A program made the position numbers and the translations under genes. A DNA stretch of 64,000 nucleotides from assembly GCA_025094145.1 (NCBI GenBank), contig JALLLS010000005.1, positions 682,001 through 746,000 on the forward strand, written 5' to 3'. How positions within the stretch are numbered: position 1 is the first letter of the stretch; the number at the start of each line of letters is the position of its first letter. The notes below the pieces were generated by a model. The model was not told the origin of the DNA. It saw nothing but the letters and a program-made list of their open reading frames with translations, and did not search any database. This document shows positions 12,101-24,677 of this stretch, piece by piece. Source of the stretch: Spinellus fusiger (lineage: Eukaryota; Mucoromycota; Mucoromycetes; Mucorales; Phycomycetaceae).

Positions 12101-14047
12101 TTTGTCTTTTGATTAGAATGTGGATCTATCAAAGAGTAGTCGAGTAATGCACCCAACTCGTCTAGCAGAAGTTGGCTTGAGCAATTTGTGCTGTATTTCC
12201 TACAAACTATAATGACACATTAAGGGAAAAACAACCGAGCCAGATGAATAAAGTGTCAGATGATACAACACTGCAGAGACCTAACGAATTTTGTCTCTTT
12301 TAGTATCTGTTATAGATGCACTCTTCTACTGCCTCCTTTTCTTAATAGAATAAATTCTATCTCTCTCTAACAACAGAAACAGTGGAGCAAGACATTGGCA
12401 TTGTCCTTGTATTCTAATGGTAGTAAAGAATGAGATGTAGTATGGATCATTGTGAGGAGAGGTAGAATGCCCTGTCCTGTATATTCACGACAGCATCCAT
12501 ACTCTATAAAAGTCAAATTAAATTCTAAATTGACTGCAAATATCCCATGTTTTATTCTATTTTTTGAATGGAAGAAAAGCCACTCTTGGCCTAGTAATGG
12601 CTAAAACATCATCTCTCTATAGAGTCTATTTTTTACACTTTTGTAACACATCTATTGGTGTTCACACTCCAGTGTGTCGGTGTTTCTATGCGGTAAAAGG
12701 GGTGGAAGAAAAGCCTAGCCACTGGAGACCATAGCTCTAATGAATAGCAAAACAATGCCGATTGTAGTGGATGAATGTATGTCCTGGACAATGAAATACA
12801 GTGAAGACATGAGATGTGTATTTGTGACTAGAGAATAAGAGATATCCTGTGGATAGATGACAGGTTGTTCTGTAGAGAATAGAGAATGGATACTAGGTAG
12901 GATGACAGAACCACCCTTTGTCATTAGGGCGCATGTTTGTTATTCTAGACACAGTGCAAAAGATGGATAGAAAGAGCAGGAAAAGATTGACTGGTGGGCT
13001 GGTAGACTGGTAGACTGGTGGGCTGGTGGGCTGGTGGGTGGACCGTGTAGCTTCAAAGCCCACACGCGGTCTTTAGGATGAAGCCAGCCATCTGTTGAGT
13101 CTGTACAGTAGGAACTCTCCTTAAGACACTCCTTTATATGTTTGTATTTTATATTTTTATAATAAGCCGTTCAATTACCCTGAAATACCACCAGAAGATC
13201 GCAATGGTAGCATCCAGTCAATGTGTGTCTGGGATTGTTCTCCCCGAATGCACCACCCACAACATCCCTTTTTTTCTTTTTCTTTTTCTTCTTCAGTCTA
13301 TGAATGGGATCTGCAGGTAACAGATGCTATAGTCCATGGCCATGTATAGAAGTTAGAAGAGGAGACCCAATCCACACTGGCCATAAACAACACAGTTAAT
13401 TTGCAATCTCCTCGGACAACGAAAGCCTTACCAGTCGCCATGCATGAGGATTCTGTTCTGTTCTGTTCTTTTTTTCTTTTCCTGTCATCGCTGTCGATAA
13501 AAATTGTTGTACAACGCTTCTCTCCCCTTTCTCTTTCTTTCTTTCCTTTTTCTTTCTTTTCTTTTTCTTTATTTCTTAGGATTTCTTATTCCTGGATTGG
13601 CTGTTGTTTTTCTTGAGCTTGGATCAAGCCTGCCTCACTCCTTCTACTGACAGAGAATAGTCTTCTTCCTCCACCAAGACATAGCAGCAGTCATAGCAGC
13701 AGTCCTAAAGACAGTCCTAGAGACATCAACAAACAAGTACAAAACACAAACACAATAACAAAGGAGCAACTATCAGCACCAAGACCCCATCTTACACCAA
13801 GACTCCCATCTTACACCCCGCTGTCTAATTAGCAGTCTCTTTTCTTTGCCCTTTTTTTTCTTCTTGTTCTTTCGCTGTTCCTATTTTATAGTCTCTCCTC
13901 TTGGCATCCCGTCCCACTGACTGTCTCTCTCTTCTTCTTTCCCTTCCTCACCTTCCTCACCTCCACGCCTACTCAAGACACACTACCACCTCAGCCATTG
14001 TTTGTGTCTGCATTCTATTCACCGCTTGATTTACACAAGTGAACACT
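9123..14047. other. Gene desert upstream of chitin synthase
   Basis: About 4.9 kb of AT-rich DNA without a supportable gene. Noted inside: ATCTCCTGGTGTGT at about 9318-9331, a 14-nt match to the repeat end at 562-575; an exon-like fragment on the minus strand at about 9724-9810, ending in a possible GTGAGT donor, which I cannot assign; a GGCTGGT/AGACTGGT minisatellite at about 12988-13038; and long pyrimidine-rich tracts from about 13440 to 13970. The pyrimidine tracts probably belong to the chitin synthase promoter or leader. Confidence 0.55.
12988..13038. repeat. GGCTGGT minisatellite
   Basis: Short tandem array of GACTGGTGG/GCTGGTGG-like units in otherwise AT-rich intergenic DNA. No coding frame is implicated. 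Confidence 0.75.
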
Positions 14048-17000
14048 ATGCCTATCCGATACGATCCTGCCTCGGGAGGAACGCCCCCCGTCAGTGACTA
14101 CTCCTACCACCCACCCACCGAGAACTATCACTATAATGCAGGTGCTGCCTCTGTAGGAAGAACCCCCACCACGCTGGGAAGAGCCCCCACCCGCCGTATC
14201 ACCCCCGGAGCCAACGGTATTGCCAATGCAAGCCAGAACATACAGCGTGGGCGCACTTTGATTCGACCGGACCGATACCAAGAACCCCCTCCCCTATTGA
14301 CAGGCAAATCCACCTCCACGCCCTCCCTGTTTGAGCCATGGACCCTGTTCTCTCGCATCGTCACCTTCTGGGCTCTTCCTCCTATGCTGAGGTCCATGGG
14401 CATGCCTGATAAGAGCATGCAGCAGGCATGGCGCGAGAAGATCACTCTCTGCTTCCTTATTGCGTGTATGGGTGGCTTTGTTGCCTTTATCACCATTGGA
14501 CTCAGCTCTGTGTTGTGTCCCCCTAGCCAGGCCAGCAACCAGCAAAACTATCTCTCGTACAATGACACGGTCAATAGTGGTATGTGTTCTATCTGGACTG
14601 TTGGGTCTATTGGGCCCTATTGACTGGGCTTTTGGCCTGGTTTATTGGTCTATTGGTGGAGAAACAGACATTTGTGATACTCAAATTTTATTTCATTCTT
14701 TCTCAGCCTCACTGTTGGGAATCAATGGCTGGCAGTTCAATATCACCGGCGCAAAGGCATTGGGCATCACCAATCTTGAGCAGTACGCAGCCATTCCTGG
14801 CACAGATGCCACCAACCTGTTCCAACATGGCACCAACATCCCAGAATGCACCAATCCTGGAAATGCATTGACATCTGCCTTCCAAGCTGTCACCTTCAGT
14901 CCCTGTGCAGGTGCTGGTGGGTGCATGTATGGGCCACTCACCGCAGCCACCTTTAGTGGGCTAGGCATCTTCAATGCTACTCGACAAGTGGGCTATGACT
15001 GGGAGCAGCTGGGCAGTGCTGGTCTGTTGAACTTCTTTGTTGTGGACGGCGCAGTGCTGAACATGTCTCCTTACATCTCTGCCCACCCCACACCACTGCC
15101 CAACGACTCCCTTGATGGACTGATTCGCTCCATCCTCAATCAGACATTCTCAGAGGGTGGACGTGATGCCACCAAACTATTCTTCCGTCGCCCTGAATTC
15201 CAGGCAGCCATTCCCTGTCTCACCAGCAAATACATAGCAGGACGCATTGATAAACAGACGCCAGGATGCTTCTCTGCCTCCATCATCCTCTTCTGCTCTC
15301 TGCTGATTGTCCTTTCGATTGTCCTGGCTCGCTTCTTCATGGCCCTTATCTTCTCATGGTTCATCTCACGCAAACTGTCACGCACCCCCCCTGAAATGCC
15401 ACGGATCTCTCCTGTAGCAGCTGCCGGAGCAGCCATGCGTCCTAACCAGACAATGGAAATGTCCGCCATGAGTCCCAATGCACCCCTTGTTGCTGGCAAT
15501 GGGCCCAATGCAATGACTCGATTGATGGAGATTGGCAATGATCTTTATACTGTCATGCTGATTACGTGTTATTCTGAAAACACAGAGGGCATTCGTGGCA
15601 CCGTGGAGTCCTTGGCAGCTACAGACTATCCAGATGACCGTAAACTGCTCTTCTTGATTGCAGATGGTATTATTACTGGCCATGGTGAAACAATGTCAAC
15701 CCCTGATATGTGTCTTTCTTTGATTACATTTGATGATCCTGCCATGCAGAATCCAGAACCCAAGGCCTACATGGCAGTGGCTTCCGGCAATAAACAACAC
15801 AACTGTGCCAAAGTATATGCGGGTTATTATGGTAATGTCCACAGTGTAAAGAAAAAAAGAAAAAGAAAGGACCCGGTAGATTAATTCTATTGATGTGGAT
15901 ACAGTCTGCCCAGGACATAAGGTACCTTTGATTTTAGTAGTGAAATCTGGTAATCCAGAGGAACAAGGAAAACCCAAGCCTGGCAATCGTGGAAAGCGTG
16001 ATTCTCAGCTTATTTTGATGAACTTCTTTAGCCGTGTTACTTACAATGACCGTATGACGCCTCTTGACTTTGAACTGTTCCAAAAGATCACCTATTTAAT
16101 GAAGGCTACACCCGATTACTTTGAGCTTGTTCTCATGGTAAGGTCTAATAGTAACAGCACTGTAAAAGTAAAGAGAGAAAGAGAACTCACAAGAGAACAC
16201 CTATACACACACACACCTATATACATACACACACCTATACATACATACATACATACATACAACTAGGTGGATGCTGATACCAAGGTGTATGAATCTTCCT
16301 TGCGTCTATTGATCAATTGTATGGTGAACGACAACCTCATTATGGGATTGTGTGGAGAGACAAAGATCGCCAACAAGCGTGATTCTTGGGTTACTGCCAT
16401 TCAAGTCTATGAGTACTTCATCTCTCATCATTTGGCAAAGGGATTTGAAGCTGTGTTTGGTGGTGTGACATGTCTTCCTGGTTGTTTCTGTATGTATCGA
16501 CTCAAGGCACGCAAGGGTGATGGTGACTGGATCCCAATTATCACCAAGCCAGAGATTGTGCAGGAATACTCTTCCAATACCATTGACACACTTCACCAGA
16601 AGAATCTGCTGCTGTTGGGTGAAGATCGTTTCTTGACTACACTCATGCTCCGTAACTTCCCCTTCCGTAAAATGGTGTTTACTCCTCAGGCTGTAAGTTA
16701 TTTCTTGTTGGCGTCTGTTGTGGATCTGTAGCTTATTCTTCTCCTCTTTATAGGTCTGCAAGACAGTAGTGCCAGATGAATTCAAGGTACTATTGTCACA
16801 GCGTCGTCGTTGGATCAATTCCACCATCCACAACTTATTTGAACTTGTCCTTGTCCGTAATCTGTGTGGTACTTTCTGCTTCTCCATGCAGTTCGTTGTG
16901 ATGATGGATTTAGTGGGCACCCTCACTCTACCTGTGGCTATTGTATTGACCGTGGTGCTGATTGCTTCCATGGCAAAAACACACATTACAAGCTTCACTC

Positions 17001-17764
17001 TGGCAGTTCCTCTTATTCTGCTCATGATTGTTCTGTTCTCGCCTGCCTTTTTGATTCTTGTCACTACACGCAAATGGGTCTATCTTGCATGGATGATTGT
17101 ATATCTTTTCGCCCTTCCCATATGGAACTTTGTTCTTCCTGTCTATGCATTCTGGCATTTTGATGATTTCTCATGGGGTGAGACCCGTAAAGTGGAGGGT
17201 GAAGCCAAAGGAGACGACCACAGCAAAACAGACGGTGTCTTTGATCCTTCTAGTGTGCCATTAAAACGATGGGAGGATTACGAACGCAAGCGCATTCGTG
17301 CCAAGAAGAGAAAGGAGAGAAACCAGCGTGAACTTGGACCAACCCACCTTACCCACCCTATGATGGACGGTGATGACAGTAGAAGTGGATTGTTAGATGT
17401 GACAATGGAGGACGATCGGTCCAATCTATCCTACAGTACAGACACACCTAGTACAGGCCAAACGCCAATGCACTACTTTGATCCATCGAAAGAAGCACCT
17501 GCCAAGAGCGGCACAGGCTACTATCCAGCCTACCGTCCACAATCACAAGCACCTCCCTCTGGGGGCTCTGCGCCTGTCCAGCCACACCCAACGGCGCCAG
17601 GCCCATGGGGACCCCAGCAGAACTTCACCCCTTCTGATCCTAATCCCAACATAAGACCCGTGCAACCAACCTCTTCACCTATGGGTCCAGGTCAATATGT
17701 GAGCACTCAACCACAACAACCTACAGATGCACCCTCCAACCAAGGGGCTTACAGTGGTTTTTAA
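14048..17764 (+). CDS. Chitin synthase, class IV / Chs3-like
   Basis: Processive family-2 glycosyltransferase that polymerises UDP-GlcNAc into chitin at the plasma membrane. Five exons: 14048-14579, 14707-15831, 15905-16137, 16267-16692 and 16754-17764; 1108 aa. N-terminal membrane segments sit near residues 138-160. A large extracytosolic stretch follows, then a second hydrophobic pair before the catalytic domain. Catalytic motifs: [14 protein letters not shown] (exon 4 start), GEDRF (EDR 749-751) and QRRRW (788-792). C-terminal membrane segments are followed by the class-typical DDFSWGETR and a proline-rich tail. The family motif [20 protein letters not shown] is fully intact. The start is the first ATG in frame; a CACA microsatellite fills intron 3 near 16204-16262. 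No myosin motor domain is present, arguing against class V. Confidence 0.95.
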
Positions 17765-18256
17765 ATATGAAGAGAAAGAATGAAGGAAAAAACAAAAACA
17801 AAAAAAGAAGGAAAAAAATGCATCTTGTTTTTTTGTTTTTTGTTTTTTTAACAAGCTATTCTCTTCACTGTTCAAACTTTTTATTTTATTTTGTATCTTT
17901 AGCTTAAGCATACCCCATTTGTCCTAGAATCATATTCTTTTTCTTTTATATACTCATTTCAAAATGAGGTTTAGGAAATATATGATAAAGTGTAGGATTG
18001 CATATACAACATGAACGTGTGTCTTTTATATATCTTATTGAATGGATGTTTACAAATGGATTAAATAGAGACTGTAGTGTGCTTATTCACAAGAAGCAAT
18101 TTACTTTATTACTATTCTACTCTCTCTTTCTAAATCTATCTATAGAGTAAAAATAAAAATAAAAGCTAAATGTAGATAGATAGGAATGGATATATCTCTA
18201 TAGATAAACTAGACATCTAATTCATAAAGATCCAGTGCTGTCCATCAAGGCATTCA
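17765..18256. other. Convergent 3' regions
   Basis: This stretch holds the 3' ends of chitin synthase (plus) and the deacetylase-like gene (minus). It is A/T-rich, with long A and T runs at about 17784-17850. No gene seen. Confidence 0.6.
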
Positions 18257-19811
18257 CTAGAGAAACACCATGGACACAGCCGCAAACAGAAACAGTCCAA
18301 TGTCTATCCATTGAATAGACCATCCATTGGACCAAGGCATGAGTTTGGATGTACTGGATTGCTCTGCCACCACAGAAGGTACAGCCTTGGATACTTTGGT
18401 GGTGGTGTTGGCAGAAACAATAGAGGACTTGTCTTCTTCCCAGTAAGGTCTTGTGTCGTTGATGCATTGGTGAATAGACATCACATTGAAGTTTTGTTGC
18501 ATTTTAGGAATCCATTCTTCAGCCACAGCAAGTGCCTCTTTATAGTTCTCATGTTCCTATACAAAACAATAAGTTCTATGGATCTCCCCTGCTGTGAATT
18601 CTTACCAAAGAAATATGTCCAGTGTCCCTGTCTTGATTCTTTTGTCTACGATCAATCCACTTAGTGTATATTTTGCCAATGGATGCCTTTGTAGCATGAC
18701 CACCACCAGGGACTCCAGGCTATTGAGGAAAGGGAGGAGAAACATAATCATCAGATATAAGCATGCTCGCTTCCGCCAAAAAAGAAAAAAAAAAGAAAGA
18801 GCATTCTTTGGGTAGAGTAGACTTACAAGATCCCAGTCATTTGAATCACTGTCCCAAGCAATTGTTCTCAATCCCATTTGCCAGGCAATGGATCGGACAC
18901 GATCATCTACATCTCCATAGGGGGGTCTCCAACATCTTGGAGTGACTCCCACCACTTGTTTGATGGCTCTCAATGACCAATAAAGCTCAGCAACGATCTC
19001 TTCATTCTTTAAAGATGTCATTTGTTTACGAGACCATGTATTTGCACAAATGGTATGTCCATCACTTGCTGCACGCTGGGCTGCTTCTGGGAAGTTGATG
19101 ACATTGTATCCTGGATCTAGAGAACATCACATTAGAAATCCCCAAAGAATGAGTCAATTTTTGCACCAAGGAATGCACCTCTCTCTCTCTCTTTATAGAT
19201 ACAATAATAAAGTACTCACAGAATAAAGTTGCTTTTTGGTTGCCATGGTCAGCCAAAAAGTTATAAAGACGAGGAGACTCCCATGCTTTATCCTCAGGTG
19301 AAGTTGTCCAGGCTTTGAATGGCCCATCATCAAAACTAAGTCCCCAGTCACCTGCATTTGGGCACGTATGCACATCTTCAGGCAAATCAAGTGCCTTTGG
19401 ATACCGACACAGACTGGACGAGGCCCAACAATCAGGATCACCAATATAGTCATAGCCCTCCACAACAAGAGCCCAATCTACTACTTTGCGTATAGGTGAT
19501 TTGGATACCTTATCCCAATGAATGGCAGAAATCACTGCCTTGACTTCAGGGTGGTGTGTGGGGGGTGTGGCGTTGGGTGGAGGGTATTGTTTTTTGTCGA
19601 CTTGGAAATCAGAAGGGACCAAGGGGCCAGACATGGCTTTCTGGTCGGGTTGATAGGACAAGACAAAGTTGGAAGGCAAAGGAACGTGTTCAAGCCAGAC
19701 AGGAGAAGATACAGGCATAGGGTTCCGTGTCCCAGTACCATAGTGAACATTATCAAAAGCAGAGGTGACTTGAAACAGAAGAGCGATGGAAGCCAGAGTA
19801 GAAAAAAGCAT
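18257..19811 (-). CDS. GPI-type chitin-deacetylase-like protein, probably catalytically dead
   Basis: Carbohydrate-esterase-4 (polysaccharide deacetylase) fold, secreted. Four exons on the minus strand: 19220-19811, 18827-19116, 18606-18719 and 18257-18556; 431 aa. It has a signal peptide (residues 1-18). The C-terminal hydrophobic tail ends DIGLFLFAAVSMVFL after an S/T-rich stretch, as in GPI-anchored family members. Motif 1 SFDDGP (D161, D162), RPPYGD, WDSDSNDW and ISLEHE are present. Motif 2, where the family needs HxxxH (HTWSH) to hold the metal, reads NTWSR (N223, R227). Both metal ligands are therefore replaced, so I infer a chitin- or chitosan-binding or structural role, or a regulator, rather than a deacetylase. 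It is convergent with the chitin synthase 492 bp away. Confidence 0.88.
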
Positions 19812-21342
19812 TGTTTTATGTTTTATGTTTTATGTTTTATTTGTCTTTTTTGTCTTTTTTGTTTCTGCTTCTTGTGGTGTGTGATTTACAAGTGAGGCTA
19901 CAAAGAAGAAGAAAAAGAAAAGAAAAGAAAAGAAGAGATGGCAACAGAGGTGTTGTGAGGGAGAGTCTCTCTACGTGTATTTATGTGCACTCTTTGACAT
20001 GGATATGAATGCCTTCTAGCTGTCATCATAATATTGTAAACATTCTTTTTATAAAGTCATAAATCAAGCACACCTATCATTGTTCTCAAGAATAAGTAAA
20101 AGCATACCCTAAAGTCATGGAGTCTATATTAGACTCGAATGAAGAATACTGTTTGGAATGAAAGAATTAAATACTCGAGAAAGAGAAAAGATGTCTATCT
20201 TCTTAAACCAATAAGCTGGGGAGGGTATAGTATTTTGAAGATTTTAGACTGGGCAGCCACTTGAAATGTTAAGATATGACTCTCCAGTTGAGCACATTGG
20301 TTGTATTGAAACCCTGTGTTTGGGTAGGCCTGCTGTTTGGCTAGATAACATTGGCAGCCTTGAAAACATAGAGAAAGAGTAGGGAGAATCAAACATCAGT
20401 TGATGAACTGAATATTTGGTAAACCCATCCGAGTCGAAACCTATGAAAAAGTGTTCAAGCGTTGTAAATAGTCATCTATTAATATACAACATAATTATTC
20501 TATCTAAAGCATATGTAGAACGTATCTAATATGTTCAATAGTTACAAATGAATTCAATCCTGGTCATAGATACTTTAGTTTGTGGTAACCTCATTGTCTT
20601 GCTATAATACATCATTGTTGTTATTATTGTTATTACTAGGGCTAGGAATACTATTGACGTGTATTCTCAGGAAGATACACTTTTTGAGCATAAAGACGGC
20701 CCTATCATCAGTATCTGTAGTAGATTATAGTAATTGAAATGTAATGTTCAAGTGAAATTGTTCCATTGGATCCACTTTGTCCAGTGTTATTTATGGACAG
20801 TGCATTGGTATCAACAGTAGTGTATGTAAAAACCTATGACTTGTGAGGATATATCTCATATCATCTTCAAATATATATTAGCTTTCTTTTTACTGATTCT
20901 GATGTTTCTATATTAAACTGAATTTCCAAAGTAGTTTATCAAAAACAGTCAAGAATAGCGCCGAGTACTTTGTCAATTTGAATAATATTAGCGTATCGTA
21001 AAATCGACCTGGGATTTCATTCTGTTAATCTCACTATTGCATTCTTAGTTAGTGCAAAGATGACTTGGTGAGATGAGATGAGATTCTGGAAATAACTGTA
21101 ATAATTCTATACTCTATAAATCAGAATATTTCTTTAAAACTTCATAGGATGTGGAGATCATCTAAGATTATATATTTTCTTGATTCACCATCTTTATCAA
21201 TAATACGTTTTTGTTATGTTTTTAATTTGATGTTGTTATAGTAAGTTTGGGTTAAACAATATACTAGTTTATCACAGAATATTAGTCAAAGGCTGTATCT
21301 TTAATTTTAGTAATAAATAAAGCAAGTACAAGAAATAAAATA

Positions 21343-21375
21343 GCAGTAGTAGTAGTAGTAATAATAATAATAATA
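21343..21375. repeat. TAG/TAA trinucleotide tract
   Basis: Consecutive AGT units passing into AAT units. Simple microsatellite in intergenic DNA. Confidence 0.85.
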
Positions 21376-21539
21376 AAGAAAGAAGAAAAAAGACATATCT
21401 AATGCTGAAACAGCACAACTCATTCTTCACTTCAATGTGTATACTTTTGGTCACCAACTCATTTAGTGTTAGTGGATGGATGAGTATTAAGATTCTCAGA
21501 ACGCCCATTGTATCTTCCAACTGTTATTCACAGCAAGAA

Positions 21540-21542
21540 TAT

Positions 21543-21573
<31 letters not shown>

Positions 21574-21612
21574 TATTACTATTACTATTACTATTACTAT
21601 TACTATTATTTA
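21540..21612. repeat. TTA / TACTAT microsatellite
   Basis: Trinucleotide TTA run grading into TTACTA units, over about 70 bp. It creates artificial Leu- or Tyr-rich open frames on the plus strand. Confidence 0.9.
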
Positions 21613-23751
21613 GTAGCTAACTGGTCTTTTCCTATAGACACCCTTTTTATCTGGAGGACTGTTCTTTATCTATCCGTAGATACTATATTCTTATTTTATA
21701 TTCTTCTTGTTTCGTATCTCTGTATTTATTGTGTTTTCTATGCATGTCATTTCTTCTGCTTTACCATAAGATGACCGCTATTCCTAATAAGTAACTGAAA
21801 CAACACTCACGGCATAAAATCACTTTAAATGTCTATTCTTTTCTGCTGGAATAGGGTCATTTTTCACCATAGGAACAAGGGCCAAAGTTTAGTCAAGGGA
21901 GCTGCCATTTTTATACTCTTATAAAATTGTATAGCATTTCACAGTGCTGTTTGGACATGGATCTCTATTGTTATTACATCCCCTGGGGTTGATGAAAAGA
22001 ATACCTTTGTATTTCTATTAGAATAAGTCCAAGTATACCATGACTTGTAGACACTACGATGGAAACACCTCATTCATGTGTAATCTAGAGTTGATCTGCC
22101 ATTTCAGGTGGGTTATTTTTGTAGGCTTGTACTCTACAAGAACTAAAGAAACGGCTCAGGTATGGGGGTAGGCAAGAACAGTAGGGCTAGTATGCATGAT
22201 TCTAATGATAGTGGAAGAATGTTGAGTCAGAGTTACGTCCATGTGTGAATAGACTTGAGTGTTACTCTGTTATGCATAAAGACACTCTCTAGCAATAGAA
22301 ATCCGCCAAGTTTAAGACAAGAATCTTCTGTGTTCTATTTGTTGATCGATAGACAGATAAAATTGTTTTGCTAACTGATGGAATCACATAGCGAACTAAT
22401 AAATCAACACTGCTAATATTAGAAAAAGACAACAGTCCATAAGCAATAGTTTGTGTTTATCAATAGATTACCCTTTGTAGAGAAACACAAGGACCTTATC
22501 CTATCGAGATCTGCTATTCAACTTGATTGAACCTTAAACCTGGCCACCCTCTCTAGCAGGACATTAGCCAGTGTCATGCCAAGATAGTTTCTTATAGAAT
22601 AGAAAGAATAGAATTGTACACGTAGCATCGCAAGTTTAAAGTTATGGCGTTGACTCTATTGGATACCTTTACATCTACAAAAAGAGTTTGAAAAGAAATG
22701 AGAAAATTACTTTTTTTTTTTTTCTTTTTTCTTTTTCTGATCAATAGAAAAGAAGAAAGAATACACAATGTATTAAAATGAGATATATATGAATGACCTG
22801 TTATCTATCTTGTCTCTTTTCCAGCTCAGGGTTGTTCTAGTGGTGGATAGTAATGGAAGAAATAAAAATAAAAATAAAAATAAAAAACATGCTTGGTTGC
22901 TGAGCAGATGAGTATAATTTATTCTCTCCCATTCTCTCTATGTGTAGTGTGGGTACCCTTTTCTACACTGGCTTTTGATCATAGGAACTTGTATGGATAC
23001 CTGTCTATGTGTTTTATAGCCAGAAGAAAATGATTCAACTTTTTATTTTATTTATTATTATTATTCATTCTTCACTATCCATGATGAATAAAACAATGAC
23101 AAGTGGAAACAACATGTTCCTATGTGTCATGTGCTAATATTTCTTGTTTACTACTGTAATTATCCATCTCACTTGTAGTCTTTTTCTTTCTTCAGTGTAT
23201 TTGGTAGGATGAGATACACTTTATAAATTCACATGCAATCTACCTTGGGAATACACTTGAGCATTGAATGAGTCTATTCTATTCTTACAGATCTATGAAA
23301 GGCATCTTTATTTCTCTTCTCTTCTTGCATCATAACAGCTGCAAGAGTAACACATAAATGAATTGCCCTGAGTTTTGTCATACTTTTTCTACCTTTTTGT
23401 AAGCATGAATGACCTCTAACTATTTTATCTCTTTTGTGGTATTGGTTTGTCTCCTGAATTCTCCACGTTTTTTCTTTCTCTCTCTCTTAACCGTGTTTCA
23501 CACAGTACTGTACGTTCTTCTTCTGATACATTGAAACTCCTATCTTTTTGTCAATGCATTCTTGTTATAAACTATACTAGTGCAGTCCTCAAATAATATA
23601 TCAAAGCATACATCCTCATGACTCTACAATAGATCCGTCAGCCGAAAAGACTATTCATTGAACCTGATAAATGAATCTGAGTGAGAATGTCAGTAGTGTT
23701 ATGGTCTGTCAATATCTATTCTTTTTCTTTTATTTTTTTGTTCTTTTCCTT

Positions 23752-23808
23752 GCATTTCCTTGGATTCACTGCATTTCCTTGGATTCACTGCATTTCCTTG
23801 GATTCACT
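23752..23808. repeat. Three exact 19-bp tandem units
   Basis: The unit GCATTTCCTTGGATTCACT occurs three times in a row without mismatch, followed by a partial fourth copy. It lies just upstream of the unexplained open frame at 23862. Exact identity suggests recent expansion. Confidence 0.92.
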
Positions 23809-24677
23809 GCATTTCTTATAGTCTTTGATTTATAAAGGCAAAGACAGTCTCTCTCTCTCTTTTGTTCCTTTCTTTACTCTCTTTCTTTGCATATTGGATA
23901 GTTCGATCTGCAGAGTCCTGGAAAATTCTACTCCCACGCTGTAGATTAGATCTACGCTTGTTTCTACTTCCACCAATATCTGTAGAACAAGACATCTATA
24001 GTGACATAGACAAAGGGGTACTACTGAATGAGATACCAACAGTAGAACATTACATGTTTACACTAGCACACCGCTTATGGTTTGAAATTGACTCATTCTT
24101 CTTCACAAGTCTCTACATTGGTGTAAAGATAGAACTCGATTCAGTGACATGTGATTTCTTTCACCAAAGTTCCTACACAATGAGTAACAATCCCTAGTCC
24201 AAGCCCGCCTTTTCTTTTTTCTTTTTTTAATAGCCACAAAATGATTTGGTAAGCAGTAAAGAGAAAATAATAGAATAATAAAGGGCCACCTCCCAAAAGG
24301 CGTAAGAATACAAACAAGTGAATCCCCAAATACACCAGTCATAAGACAAATCCTCAATCTTAGTACACTAGTGTCCAAGTAAAGAAGGGATAGATATGTA
24401 CTTTTACTGATGAGAAATAGCCACTCACCAAGACAAGAAGGCCTGTCTGTGTATTAAATGCACTCTCTTCCCCCTTGGATAGATGGTTATAGGTATATCC
24501 TCTCTAGATCTCTAGATCTCTAGATCTCCCTCCCTCTTTTATTAAGAGGGATTTGCTAACAAGTGCACAGTATAGAATGGTATAAATAATAATAAAGACG
24601 TGTATTTATACGGCAAGAAAAAGCCTAAAAGAGAGAAAGAAAACACAGGAGAAATTGATAATCACAGAAAAAGAAGT

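Larger units (their letters stand above)
19812..24677. other. Second gene desert
   Basis: About 4.9 kb without a supportable gene. It has several low-complexity tracts, listed separately. Two open frames are unexplained. One is at 20195-20392 on the minus strand (contains CQCYLAKQQAYPNTG). The other, at 23862-24197 on the plus strand, is preceded by a plausible acceptor TTGGATAG near 23900 and contains VEHYMFTLAHRLWFEIDSFF. Neither matches a family I can name; they may be relics of mobile elements. Confidence 0.5.

Noticed and set aside
21508..21774. Tyr-rich frame of 88 codons
   Set aside because: The Tyr run is a TTA/TAC microsatellite; the remainder has no support.
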